DNA from: an uncultured Oscillospiraceae bacterium
Lineage (GTDB): Bacteria; Bacillota; Clostridia; Oscillospirales; Ruminococcaceae
Assembly (NCBI GenBank): GCA_900540595.1
Contig: UQGL01000030.1
Coordinates: 1 to 26,073, forward strand
Reading direction: 5' to 3'
Length of the DNA stretch: 26,073 bases
Positions 10,459-18,357 of this stretch are shown in pieces; position 1 is the first letter of the stretch; every line of letters begins with the position of its first letter. Position numbers and translations under genes: made by a program. Under the pieces are notes generated by a model. The model worked only from the letters and a program-made list of their open reading frames with translations. It was not told where the DNA came from and searched no databases.

Positions 10459-11662
10459 TCATCCTGCCACATCTGTACCGGGGTGTAGTCGGTGCTGCCG
10501 GAGAGGTAGGCGTCAAGGTCGATCAGGCCGTAACCTATATCCTTATCGCGGTTCGTCACCTTTCCATCCGTCACCAGTATGCGTCCGTCTCCGGTCAGGG
10601 CTATCGGGAAACCACCGTTGCTGCTGTCACCGTAGGATGTATCCCTGTAAGGCACCTCGTAGGTCGTACCATCGGCCAGCTTGTAAAACGCCAGCGTACC
10701 GGTGCCCCAGTTCAGCACTACATACTCCAACTGCCTATCACGACTAAGGCCAAGTGTGCCGAAGTATCCGGGTTCTGCACTCTCCGCGTGGACCTCCTGC
10801 CATGTACCGGTGGCTGTGTCAAACCCGCGCAGGGCATTCGTGATCGGTGGGCTTTCGTTTCCGTCCCACTGCGACATTGTAAAATACGCCACACTGCCGC
10901 GGCTGCCGATGTACTGCGCTGACCCGGCTTCGTTGGAGCCATACTCCCAATCGAACAGCTTTTGTATCGTGTTTGTCGCAATATCGTACAAATCAAACTC
11001 AATCAAAGCGTTTTGAATGATGGCCTGATACATTTCCGCATGGCCCATGTCGTTTGCATCGGGCAGCGGTGTATCGGTCACATAGCGGCTGACGAATACC
11101 TTGTTATCCACAATGCCGTAAACTGCACGGAGCTGTGTCAGCGGCGCATCCGTCCGCGTGATTTCCCCGCTCTGCAAATCCAGCCGGAAACAGCTTTTTG
11201 AGGTGAGTTCATAGGCTGCATTCTCATCATACACATCTACATTAAATTCGCGTTCCATAGGCTTGTCCTGCGCTGCTCCGTCCCGGGAAATCACTGTGAA
11301 GCCATATTGGTCGGAATCACTCCAAACAACGACCACATTTCCGTTCGCCGTAAAGCAGCTGTATGCTGATTCGTGGTCAACCTCGCACATTTTTTCCTGC
11401 TCGGCCTTGGCATAGTCGATGCGAAGCATCTGGTACTTGTGCGTCTCGGAATCAGAGTACAGGCTGTAAAACGCCTCGGCATCGTCCGCTTCACGCGGCG
11501 AACGCAGCGTCCCCACTGGGAAGCGTTCACCTGTGCGGTTTCCGCTGTGACGCTCTCGGCGGGCGGAGTTGCCGCGGGGGCGGCGGTCTCGGCGGGTGAG
11601 GCGCTGCAGGCGGTCAGGGCCAAGGCGGCCGCAAGCAAGGGCAGATACTTTTCATGGGGCAT
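10455..11662 (-). pseudogene. Frameshifted secreted lipoprotein of unknown function
   Basis: The long open part (10455-11516, 353 codons) has no signal peptide. Directly upstream in another frame, from an ATG at 11662, is a lipoprotein signal with lipobox LTAC and an Ala/Pro/Thr-rich linker ending ASQW. Adding one G to the GGGG run at 11511-11514 would join the frames as SQWGTLRSPRE. The start is also doubtful: the AAGGAG site sits too close to ATG 11662 but at ideal distance from the ATG at 11655, which would read MKKYLPLLAAALALTAC if its A run had one more A. So one, probably two, homopolymer losses separate this from an intact lipoprotein of about 400 residues. The mature part alternates short hydrophobic strands with polar turns, as in a beta-propeller or WD-like sensor, but I do not recognise the family. 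Sequencing error cannot be excluded. Confidence 0.75.
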
Positions 11663-11783
11663 TTCTCCTTTCCTGTTTGCAGCCAGTGTACCATGCAGTT
11701 GTGTCCCCGATGTTACACGGAGGAGGATCTGCAAAATATTTTTTATGCCTCAGGCCGCCAATCTGTACGCGGAACAAATACAC

Positions 11784-11812
11784 TTGACTTTATACGCAAA
11801 TCATTGTATAGT
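11784..11812 (+). promoter_or_regulatory. Promoter of the AGCS symporter gene
   Basis: TTGACT (11784-11789), a 17-base spacer and TATAGT (11807-11812), giving a leader of about 60 bases. Confidence 0.75.
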
Positions 11813-11881
11813 TATTAAGTCACTTGCCCTGCGGCGGCGGTGGCACGGAAAGTAAAATGGTGTAATAACAGGGGGAAAAAC

Positions 11882-13216
11882 ATGGCAGTATTTACGGCAT
11901 GGATCGAGCAGTTCAGCGATGTTCTGTGGAACTCGCTGCTGCTGTTTTTGTTGGTCGGCACGGGCCTCTATTTTACCGTGCGGCTGCGCGGCGTGCAGGT
12001 GCGCCGCTTTGGCGAGGGGGTTCATCGGGTGTTCGGCGGCTTTACGCTGCGCGGCAAAAAGGCTGACGCCGACGGCATGAGCAGCTTTCAGGCGCTGACG
12101 ACCGCCATTGCGGCACAGGTTGGTACCGGAAACATCACGGGCTGCGCCACCGCGCTGGTCAGCGGCGGCCCGGGCGCGCTGTTCTGGACCTGGGTGTCGG
12201 CGTTTTTCGGCATGGCCACCATCTATGCAGAGGCCGTGCTGGCGCAGCACTACCGTACCACGGTGAACGGCCATGTGACCGGCGGCCCGGCGTTTTATAT
12301 CCGCGCCGCGTTCAAGGGCAAGGGCGGCAAGGTGCTGGCAACCGTCTTTTCGGTGCTTATTATTCTGGCGCTGGGCTTTATGGGCAACATGGTGCAGTCC
12401 AACTCGATCGGTGACGCGTTCCACAACGCATTCGGTATAAACCGGCTGGTGGTTGGCGTCATCGTGGCAGCCATTGCAGCGTTCATCTTTCTGGGCGGCG
12501 TGCAGAGAATCGCCGCTGTAACGGAAAAGGTTGTGCCGGTCATGGCGGCATTTTACATTTTGGGCTGCATCGCCATTCTGGTCATCAACGCCAAGGCGCT
12601 ACCCAGCGCGCTGGCGCAGGTGTTTGTGCTGGCGTTTGAGCCGCAGGCCATGGCGGGCGGCATCGCGGGTGTGACCGTGCAGCAGGCCATGCGCTTTGGC
12701 GTGGCGCGCGGGTTGTTCTCCAACGAGGCGGGCCTTGGCTCCACGCCGCATGCCCACGCGCTGGCCAAGGTCAAGCGTCCGCAGGATCAGGGTGCCGTGG
12801 CGATTCTGGGTGTGTTCATCGACACCTTTGTGGTTCTGACGCTGACCGGTCTGGTGCTGATCACCTCCGGGCTGGTGCCGCAGGGTCTGACCGGCACGGC
12901 GCTGACGCAGGCCGCGTTCAGCCAGGCATTCGGCGGGTTTGGGCCGGTGTTCATCGCAGTGTGCATGTTCTTCTTCGCTTTTTCCACGATCATCGGCTGG
13001 TATTTCTTCGGCCAGTCGAATTTTAAGGCGCTGTTTGGCGAGAAGCTGCTGCCGGTGTACAGCGTCATTGTAGTTGCGTTTATTCTGGTCGGCTCGACCT
13101 TGAAGGTTGATCTTGTCTGGGCGCTGGCCGATCTGTTCAACGGCCTGATGGCGATCCCGAACCTGCTGGCGCTGCTGGCACTGTCCGGCGTGGTTGTGGC
13201 GATCGACCGGAAGTGA
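11882..13216 (+). CDS. Sodium:alanine/glycine symporter (AGCS family)
   Basis: A 444-residue inner-membrane transporter of the alanine or glycine:cation symporter family (AlsT/DagA/GlnT type), driving amino-acid uptake with sodium. Family signatures are MSSFQALTTAIAAQVGTGNI (66-85), the GGPGALFWTWVSAFFG segment (95-110), GGPAFYI (134-140), and the later region FGVARGLFSNEAGLGS. About ten or eleven hydrophobic segments are seen. The ATG at 11882 has a GGGGG ribosome site six bases upstream and replaces a possible earlier in-frame start at 11840 that lacks one. It is divergent from the lipoprotein pseudogene and stands alone. Alanine, glycine or glutamine are plausible substrates; the sequence does not decide. 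Confidence 0.92.
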   Translation: MAVFTAWIEQFSDVLWNSLLLFLLVGTGLYFTVRLRGVQVRRFGEGVHRVFGGFTLRGKKADADGMSSFQALTTAIAAQVGTGNITGCATALVSGGPGALFWTWVSAFFGMATIYAEAVLAQHYRTTVNGHVTGGPAFYIRAAFKGKGGKVLATVFSVLIILALGFMGNMVQSNSIGDAFHNAFGINRLVVGVIVAAIAAFIFLGGVQRIAAVTEKVVPVMAAFYILGCIAILVINAKALPSALAQVFVLAFEPQAMAGGIAGVTVQQAMRFGVARGLFSNEAGLGSTPHAHALAKVKRPQDQGAVAILGVFIDTFVVLTLTGLVLITSGLVPQGLTGTALTQAAFSQAFGGFGPVFIAVCMFFFAFSTIIGWYFFGQSNFKALFGEKLLPVYSVIVVAFILVGSTLKVDLVWALADLFNGLMAIPNLLALLALSGVVVAIDRK

Positions 13217-13236
13217 TTTTTACGTGAGCGGGGGTT

Positions 13237-13262
13237 GATCCTTTTCTTAGAAGAAAAGGATC
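13237..13262. repeat. 26-bp perfect palindrome after the symporter
   Basis: Arms GATCCTTTTCTT and AAGAAAAGGATC around AG, 20 bases after the symporter stop. It may slow polymerase or protect the 3' end ahead of the terminator. Confidence 0.7.
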
Positions 13263-13285
13263 CGAAAAGAATTTAAAAATGATAC

Positions 13286-13327
13286 AAAAATATCCTGTCT
13301 ACGAGAGGTCGCGGGCAGGATATTTTT
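13286..13327 (+). terminator. Terminator of the AGCS symporter gene
   Basis: Arms AAAAATATCCTG (13286-13297) and CAGGATATTTTT (13316-13327). A and T runs on both sides make it usable in either direction. Confidence 0.85.
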
Positions 13328-13372
13328 GTTTGGGGGCGCAGGGCGGTTATGCGAAGCCCTGTGGTTTGCCGC

Positions 13373-13599
13373 TGTAGGGGGCGGCGTCCCCAATGCCCCG
13401 CGGAGGGGTCAAGATCCCTCCCTACGATGCAAAGGATACGGGGTGGTAATGGCAAGGTGGAGGGCCGGGCATGCCCGGCCCCTACGGACTGCCGTAAACG
13501 GCTTGTGGACGAGAGGGGCAAGGGAGGGCGGCAGCCCTCTCCTTTTCCCGTTGACGGGTTGCCGCGGTAGGTTGCGGGCGGCATATATGCCGCCCCTAC
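13373..13599. repeat. Array of four palindromic units
   Basis: GTAGGGGGCGGCG...GCCCCGC (13373-13401) is fused directly to GGAGGGGTC...CCCTCC-CTAC (13402-13424). Then come GGGCCGGGCATGCCCGGCCC-CTAC (13462-13485) and GGGCGGCATATATGCCGCCC-CTAC (13576-13599). The second and third units are in the same order as at 1-107 and 6039-6141. No gene is visible. Confidence 0.82.
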
Positions 13600-13634
13600 A
13601 AAGCAGCCGTTATCGGCATCGGGGGTTCGGGGGC

Positions 13635-13769
13635 GCTTGGCGGCGCACAACGAGCGCCGCCAGCCAGCAAAGCTGGCCCGCTCGTGCGGTTGTTTGCCCC
13701 GCAGGGGCAAACATTGCTCGCTCCTCAGTTTCGCTCCGCTCAACTGTGGCCCCGCGCTCGCAACCCCGC
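13635..13769. repeat. 135-bp structured module, copy 1
   Basis: Starts GCTTGGCGGCGC and ends CAACCCCGC. It contains hairpins GGCGGCGC/GCGCCGCC, GCCAGC-AAA-GCTGGC (13663-13677) and TTTGCCCC/GGGGCAAA. The flanking sequence GGGGGTTCGGGG and ACACCCGA is contiguous in copy A (6167-6187), which marks this as an insertion. Confidence 0.8.
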
Positions 13770-13904
13770 AACACCCGACTCAAAAGTGGAGGAAGGGCCG
13801 ATGGCGTTAAGAACGGACAGTAATACTGCGTCCGTTTAGCCATCGGCCCTTCCGACTTCCTTATTGGGGTTCTTAGGGGCGTGCAGCCCCTAAGGCGGGG
13901 TCCC

Positions 13905-14040
13905 GCTTGGCGGCGCACAACGAGCGCCGCCAGTTTGCTTCGCAAACCCGCTCTTGCGGTTGTTTGCCCCACAGGGGCAAACATTGTTCGCCACCCCAGT
14001 TTCGCTTCGCTCAACTGTGGCCCCTGACTCACAACCCCGC
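13905..14040. repeat. 135-bp structured module, copy 2
   Basis: Direct repeat of 13635-13769 with the same ends. The central hairpin is GTTTGC-TTC-GCAAAC (13933-13947), which has the same stem length as in copy 1 but three base pairs exchanged in a compensating way. It interrupts the stretch between H2 and H3 that is short in copy A. Confidence 0.8.
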
Positions 14041-14128
14041 ACCACGTCGCAACAGCGGGACTTTTCTTTGCTACTTTCTTTTGGTCACAAAAGAAAGTAG
14101 GACCTCCCGGGAGGCTGCCGCTAATCCT

Positions 14129-15256
14129 TTAGCCGATAACCTCTCCGTGGCGGATCACTTTGACAATGTCCAGCTTGTCATTGACCAGCACGACATTGCC
14201 GTAACGGCCGGCGTCAAGGCTGCCGTAGTCGGCATCGACACCGATACTGCGCGCCGGGTTCAGGGTGGCGGCGCGGACGGCGCTTACAAGGGGCACGCCC
14301 ATCTCCAGAACGGCGCGCTTCATGCAGTCAAACAGGCAGGTCGCGCTGCCGGCGATCGTGCCGGGCTGCTCGGTCAGGGTGGCGCGGGGTCCGCGCACCG
14401 TGACGGCCTGACCGCCCAGACTGTACTCGCCGTCCGGCAGGCCGCAGGCCATCATGCTGTCGGCAATCAGAATCACATGGTCATCGCCAAAGGTGTTGAA
14501 GGTGAACCGCACCATGGCGGGGTGGATGTGTACATTGTCGGTGATCAGCTCGACCTCGGCACCCTCCTCCAGCGCGGCGATGATGGGGCCGGGCTCACGG
14601 TGGGTGATGCCGGGCATCGCGTTGTACAGGTGGGTCATGTGGGTGGCACCGGCGGCAAAGGCGGCCTTGGCCGTATCATAGTCGGTGCAGGTGTGCGCGA
14701 TGGAAATGCGCACCTCATCGTGACATTCCTTGATAAAGTCGAGGTTGCCCGGCTCCTCGGGCGCCACATCGACCAGCTTGATCAGCCCGTTGCTGCGCGC
14801 CTGCAGGCGGCGGAACATGGCTGCGTCCGCCCCCATGACATACATGGGATTCTGGGCGCCGACCTTGCGGGGGCTGATGTAGGGGCCTTCCATATTGATG
14901 CCGACCAGATCTGCGCCGCGCTCGTTCCTGTGCGCTGCGGCCACATCCATGATGCCGTTCAGGATCTCCTCGCTGAAGGTCATCGTGGCGGGGCAGATGG
15001 CCAGAACGCCCTTGCTCGCCTCAAAATCCGCGATGGCCTGCAGGCCTGCTGCATCGGCGTCGCAGAAATCATGACCGACCGCGCCGTGGAAATGGATATC
15101 CACCAGACCCGGCAGCGCGTAGGCACCGCCCGCGTCAATGACATCCTCGCCCTCCAGCGGGGCCGCGCCAAAGACGATGCGGCCGTCACGGATGATAAGA
15201 TCTTTCTCTACAAAGCGGCAGCCGTCGCTGTAAACTTTTGCATTTTTGATGATCAT
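14129..15256 (-). CDS. nagA: N-acetylglucosamine-6-phosphate deacetylase
   Basis: Amidohydrolase-superfamily enzyme converting GlcNAc-6-phosphate to glucosamine-6-phosphate and acetate in the cytoplasm. The 375 residues match the family. Visible metal and active-site elements are HFH (H55, H57), E122 in NMEGPY, H187, H208 in THLYNAM, substrate-contact H243/H244-region TDNVHIHP, and D265 in LIADSMMACGLPDGEY, where many homologues read TD. The ATG at 15256 follows a GGAGGAA ribosome site. It starts 19 bases after the nagB stop, so the two are cotranscribed. Its TAA stop is followed within about 12 bases by composite element B. Confidence 0.96.
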   Translation of the reverse strand: MIIKNAKVYSDGCRFVEKDLIIRDGRIVFGAAPLEGEDVIDAGGAYALPGLVDIHFHGAVGHDFCDADAAGLQAIADFEASKGVLAICPATMTFSEEILNGIMDVAAAHRNERGADLVGINMEGPYISPRKVGAQNPMYVMGADAAMFRRLQARSNGLIKLVDVAPEEPGNLDFIKECHDEVRISIAHTCTDYDTAKAAFAAGATHMTHLYNAMPGITHREPGPIIAALEEGAEVELITDNVHIHPAMVRFTFNTFGDDHVILIADSMMACGLPDGEYSLGGQAVTVRGPRATLTEQPGTIAGSATCLFDCMKRAVLEMGVPLVSAVRAATLNPARSIGVDADYGSLDAGRYGNVVLVNDKLDIVKVIRHGEVIG

Positions 15257-15275
15257 AGCAGTATTCCTCCGCTGA

Positions 15276-16004
15276 TCAGATCTCGCTCAGGGCTTCCTCG
15301 TCACCAACCAGAATGAAGTCGGGGTGCATCTGCAGGATGCTGGCGGGGACCTCCGGCGTGACAGGGCCGAAGAACGCCTTCTTGACGATGTCGGCCTTGC
15401 CCTTGCCGTTGGCGACCATCAGGACCTTGCGGGCCTGCATGATGGTCTTGATGCCCATGGTGTAGGCCTGCTTGGGGACCAGATCGGCGTTACCGTCAAA
15501 GAAGCGCTTGTTGGCCTCAATGGTCTCCTCTTTCAGGTCAACGCAGTGGGTGCCCAGTTCGAAGGCCTCGTTCGGCTCGTTGAAGCCGATGTGGCCGTCG
15601 TTGCCGATGCCCAGCAGCTGCAGGTCAACGCCGCCGACACTGTGGATGATGGCGTCATAGCGGGCGCACTCGGCCGCAGCGTCGAGGTTCGTGCCATCGG
15701 GCAGGTTGATGGCCTCGGGGCGGATGTTCACATGGTCAAACAGGTTGCGGTGCATGAAGCTCCAATAGCTCTCGGGGTGCTCCTTCGGCAGGCCGCGGTA
15801 CTCGTCCAGATTGACGGTCGTGACCTCGGAGAAGTCGATATCGCCCTTGTTGTACCACTCGACCAGCTGCTTGTAGGTGCCCACGGGGGTGCCGCCGGTG
15901 GCCAGACCCAGCACACAGTTGGGCTTCATGATGACCTGCGCCGAGATGATGTTGGCGGCCTTGCGGGACATGTCGTAATAATCCTTAGCACGGATGATCT
16001 TCAT
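15276..16004 (-). CDS. nagB: Glucosamine-6-phosphate deaminase
   Basis: Converts glucosamine-6-phosphate to fructose-6-phosphate and ammonia, the committed step of amino-sugar catabolism. The 242 residues carry LGLATGGTP (32-40), NLDEY with D67, and LGIGNDGHIGFNEP with D136, H138 and E143, which match the E. coli catalytic residues D72, D141, H143 and E148. The protein is shorter than the 266-residue E. coli enzyme, as in Gram-positive forms, and lacks its C-terminal allosteric tail. The ATG at 16004 has AGGAGG (16014-16019) nine bases upstream. A longer frame to 16088 would cross the promoter and is rejected. First gene of nagBA. Confidence 0.97.
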   Translation of the reverse strand: MKIIRAKDYYDMSRKAANIISAQVIMKPNCVLGLATGGTPVGTYKQLVEWYNKGDIDFSEVTTVNLDEYRGLPKEHPESYWSFMHRNLFDHVNIRPEAINLPDGTNLDAAAECARYDAIIHSVGGVDLQLLGIGNDGHIGFNEPNEAFELGTHCVDLKEETIEANKRFFDGNADLVPKQAYTMGIKTIMQARKVLMVANGKGKADIVKKAFFGPVTPEVPASILQMHPDFILVGDEEALSEI

Positions 16005-16026
16005 AAGAAAATACCTCCTGATATTT

Positions 16027-16112
16027 CGGAGCGGGCGCGCTCCGTTATTCTTATTTGCATTATACCACGCTGCGCCATGGTATACCATGACCTAAATTTG
16101 AATTTTATACCA
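16027..16112 (-). promoter_or_regulatory. nagBA promoter with clustered TGGTATA operators
   Basis: On the minus strand a consensus TATAAT -10 (16059-16064) has only a weak -35, TGGTAT (16082-16087). A perfect 14-bp palindrome CATGGTATACCATG (16076-16089) covers the -35. TATACCA half-sites recur at 16061, 16081 and 16106, 20 and 25 bases apart. NagR/DasR-type GntR regulators use TGGT...ACCA sites, so an amino-sugar-responsive GntR protein is a reasonable guess, though the palindrome is shorter than the usual site. A leader hairpin CGGAGCG-N4-CGCTCCG occupies 16027-16044. Confidence 0.65.
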
Positions 16113-16123
16113 AAATTTCGTTT

Positions 16124-16164
16124 CCAAACAAAAGGCCGTGGGCGGGCGTAGGCCCGCCCACGGC
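16124..16164 (-). terminator. Terminator of nagE
   Basis: Perfect 13-bp arms GCCGTGGGCGGGC (16135-16147) and GCCCGCCCACGGC (16152-16164), followed on the minus strand by CTTTTGTTTGG. It separates nagE from nagBA. Confidence 0.88.
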
Positions 16165-16209
16165 GGATTTGATAAAGGGAACCAGACCTTTACCGAAAGA
16201 TGTCGGAAA

Positions 16210-17685
16210 TTACAGCATCTTCTTCAGCTCATCGTAGACAAACTGAACCTTGGGTCCGATAACGACCTGGCAAGCGGTCTTGCTGGGGCGGATAACGCCG
16301 GCAGCACCAGCAGCCTTGACGGCCTTCTCGTTGACAGCAGTGCTGTCCTTGACCTCGAAGCGCAGACGAGTGGCGCAGTAGTCAACGTTGGCAACATTGT
16401 CCTTGCCGCCGACAGCAGCCAGAACGCCGGAGGCGATGGCGGTGAAGTCGTTGTTGGCGAGGGTGATGTTGGCCTCAGCAGCCTCGGCATCCTCGTCCTC
16501 ACGGCCGGGGGTCTTCAGGTCGAACTTGACGATAGCGAACTTGAACACCAGATAGAAGACAACGAAAGCGGCGATGCCCAGAGGGATGATCATCCAGGTC
16601 TTAGCATGTGCGGGCAGGCTGGCGGAGAAGATCAGGTCGGTAGCACCGGCGGAGAAGCAGAAGCCTGCGCGGAAGCCGGAGTAGTAGGTGATGATGGTGA
16701 AGATGCCGTACAGAGCAGCATAGACAACATACAGGGGGAAGCAGAGGAACATGAAGCCGAACTCGAACGGCTCGGTAACGCCGCAGACGAAAGCGCAGAT
16801 AGCAGCGGAAACAACCAGACCGATAGCAGCCTTCTTGTTCTTGGCAGTCTGGACCATGGCCAGAGCAGCACCGGCAATACCGAACATCATGCAGGGGAAG
16901 AAGCCGGACATGTACATGCCGAGGTCCCAAGTGACACCATTCTGACCGGTGACATCGCCGGCCCAGTAGTGGCTCAGGTCGCCCAGACCGATGGTGTCGA
17001 ACCAGAACACGTTGTTCAGAGCGTGATGCAGGCCGGTGGGGATCAGCAGACGGTTCAGGAAAGCGTAGATGCCGGCGCCGATGCCGCCCATCTTGGCAAT
17101 GCCGTTGCCGAGGGCAACCAGAACGCCGAAGATGATGGGCCAGACGAACAGCAGAACAACGGAAACCACGATGGAAACAACGGCGGTCACGATAGCAACG
17201 CTGCGCTTGCCGCTGAAGAATGCCAGCCAGTCAGGCAGCTGGGTGTTCTTGAACTTGTTGTAGCAGGCAGCACCGATGATGGCGGCTAGGATGCCGATGA
17301 AGGAGTTGCCGGCGATCTTGCTGAAAGCAATGTAATCGACGGTGCCTTCCTCCAGCGTGCGGACAGCACCGACAACGCCGGGGCTGAGCAGCTGCTGCAT
17401 CATCAGGAAGCTGACCAGACCGGCCAGACCGGCAGTGCCATCGTGGTCGTCAGACAGACCCACGGCAGCGCCGATGGCGAACAGCCATGCCATGTTGTCG
17501 ATTAGGGCGCCGCCGGCCTTGATCAGCAGGAAACCGAGAGTGTAAGCGAAACCGGAAGTTGCGCCCTCAGCACCCATAACAGCGGGAGCGAAAGCGTAAC
17601 CGATGCCCATCAGGATACCACAGACGGGCAGTGCAGCAACGGGAAGCATAAGAGCTTTGCCGAGCTTCTGCAGATACTTCATCAT
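16210..17685 (-). CDS. nagE: PTS N-acetylglucosamine transporter, IIBC component
   Basis: Membrane permease of the glucose/GlcNAc PTS family that imports and phosphorylates GlcNAc. The 491 residues comprise an IIC domain (about 1-390) with the family motifs PTGLHHALNNVFWFDTIG and GVTEPFEFGFMF, then a IIB domain (about 415-491) with the phosphocysteine C437 in DYCATRLRF. No IIA domain is present, unlike the 648-residue E. coli NagE, so a separate IIA-Glc-type protein must be supplied from elsewhere. The ATG at 17685 has GGAGG nine bases upstream; the frame extends to 17724 but without a ribosome site. It lies directly upstream of nagBA but ends in its own terminator. Glucose or maltose specificity is possible by family, but the nag context favours GlcNAc. 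Confidence 0.92.
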   Translation of the reverse strand: MMKYLQKLGKALMLPVAALPVCGILMGIGYAFAPAVMGAEGATSGFAYTLGFLLIKAGGALIDNMAWLFAIGAAVGLSDDHDGTAGLAGLVSFLMMQQLLSPGVVGAVRTLEEGTVDYIAFSKIAGNSFIGILAAIIGAACYNKFKNTQLPDWLAFFSGKRSVAIVTAVVSIVVSVVLLFVWPIIFGVLVALGNGIAKMGGIGAGIYAFLNRLLIPTGLHHALNNVFWFDTIGLGDLSHYWAGDVTGQNGVTWDLGMYMSGFFPCMMFGIAGAALAMVQTAKNKKAAIGLVVSAAICAFVCGVTEPFEFGFMFLCFPLYVVYAALYGIFTIITYYSGFRAGFCFSAGATDLIFSASLPAHAKTWMIIPLGIAAFVVFYLVFKFAIVKFDLKTPGREDEDAEAAEANITLANNDFTAIASGVLAAVGGKDNVANVDYCATRLRFEVKDSTAVNEKAVKAAGAAGVIRPSKTACQVVIGPKVQFVYDELKKML

Positions 17686-17707
17686 AAAAGCATTCCTCCA
17701 AATTTTT

Positions 17708-17843
17708 GAGTGGGTTTCTCCCAACTCGGTGCCGGGGCTGTCTGGTTCTGCAGCCGAAGCACTTTGTTAATTAGATATTAACATATTCTTCATAAAAAAG
17801 AAAGTGTTTTTAGCAGAATTGTCGAAAAGCTGAAAATACGACA
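17708..17843 (-). promoter_or_regulatory. Upstream region of nagE with two dyads
   Basis: An AT-rich stretch holding GTTAAT-N5-ATTAAC (17766-17782), TGTCG...CGACA (17820-17843) and a small hairpin GAGT...ACTC (17708-17727) just before the ribosome site. A poor -10-like TAATAT overlaps the first dyad. No TGGTATA sites are seen, so control may differ from that of nagBA. The gap 17686-17989 contains no gene. Confidence 0.35.
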
Positions 17844-17949
17844 GTTTTTTTGTGCATTATTCAAACACGCCGTTGATTTTTGCCCAAAATTCTTGAAATA
17901 TTTAACCTTTTCGGGAAAGTTATTTTCATAACACAGCGACTGTAAGCAC

Positions 17950-17984
17950 CAGAATGAAAGAAGCCCCCTGTCAGAGGGGGCTTC
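17950..17984 (-). terminator. Terminator of the glp operon
   Basis: Perfect 10-bp arms GAAGCCCCCT (17960-17969) and AGGGGGCTTC (17975-17984), with a TTTCATTC tail on the minus strand just past the DUF1667 stop. Confidence 0.85.
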
Positions 17985-17989
17985 TCCGC

Positions 17990-18355
17990 TTACTTTACTG
18001 CCACATTTTTTGTGGCGATCACATCCACGCCGGTGTCGGCGGCGTTGGGCAGCACGACCTGCCCGATGGTCACCGGGGCGGCCACGGTCACAGCCTTGAG
18101 CGCCCGCACCACGGCAAAGATCTTGTCCTTGGGGATGTCCGTCCGCGTCTTGCAGCTCACAGCGGCCAGCACGCCGCCGGTCACCCGCACCGTTGTCGTC
18201 ACAATGCGGGTCGGTGCGGTCACCTCCTTGCGGGCGTAGGCATCGCCGCGCGGGCAGGTATTGCCGTACACCGCCGTGACCGCGCCGTTTTCCAGCTCTA
18301 CGGTCAGGGGGCAGCCCATAGGACAGCCGATGCAGGTCAATTCACGCTTTTCCAT
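17990..18355 (-). CDS. DUF1667 cysteine-rich protein of the glycerol-3-phosphate dehydrogenase cluster
   Basis: A 121-residue protein that I place in DUF1667. Four cysteines near the N-terminus, C8, C11, C15 and C34 (CIGCPMGC and NTCPRG), resemble the 4Fe-4S motif at the start of molybdopterin oxidoreductases, so an iron-sulfur cluster is likely. In many clostridia such a protein follows a GlpA-type flavoprotein and a second FAD/NAD protein, as here. It may act as an electron-transfer subunit, by analogy with GlpC; this is inference. The ATG lies two bases after the upstream stop, with GGAGGAGGG inside the upstream gene. It is the last gene of the operon. Confidence 0.88.
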   Translation of the reverse strand: MEKRELTCIGCPMGCPLTVELENGAVTAVYGNTCPRGDAYARKEVTAPTRIVTTTVRVTGGVLAAVSCKTRTDIPKDKIFAVVRALKAVTVAAPVTIGQVVLPNAADTGVDVIATKNVAVK

Positions 18356-18357
18356 CG

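Larger units (their letters stand above)
13621..14116. repeat. Composite multi-hairpin element, copy B, with two inserted modules
   Basis: Same order as copy A. H1: perfect 15-bp arms GGAAGGGCCGATGGC (13791-13805) and GCCATCGGCCCTTCC (13839-13853) around the same 33-base core. H2: CTTAGGGGC-GTGCA-GCCCCTAAG (13872-13894). H3: the TACTTTC...GAAAGTA hairpin (14072-14099). H4: CCTCCCGGGAGG (14103-14114). The H1 and H2 stems differ from copy A only by paired changes. Two 135-bp modules interrupt it at 13635 and 13905. It ends about 12 bases beyond the nagA stop. Confidence 0.85.

Noticed and set aside
13610..14032. Minus-strand frame of 140 codons with an internal protein repeat (SEAKLG and ERSETEER-type motifs)
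   Set aside because: The apparent protein repeat is just the translated 135-bp modules. The hairpin structure with compensating changes explains the sequence better than coding does.
17764..17784. Rex (redox repressor) site upstream of nagE
   Set aside because: TTGTTAA and TTAACA half-sites are present but the gap is seven bases rather than the four I expect, and nagE is not a typical Rex target.
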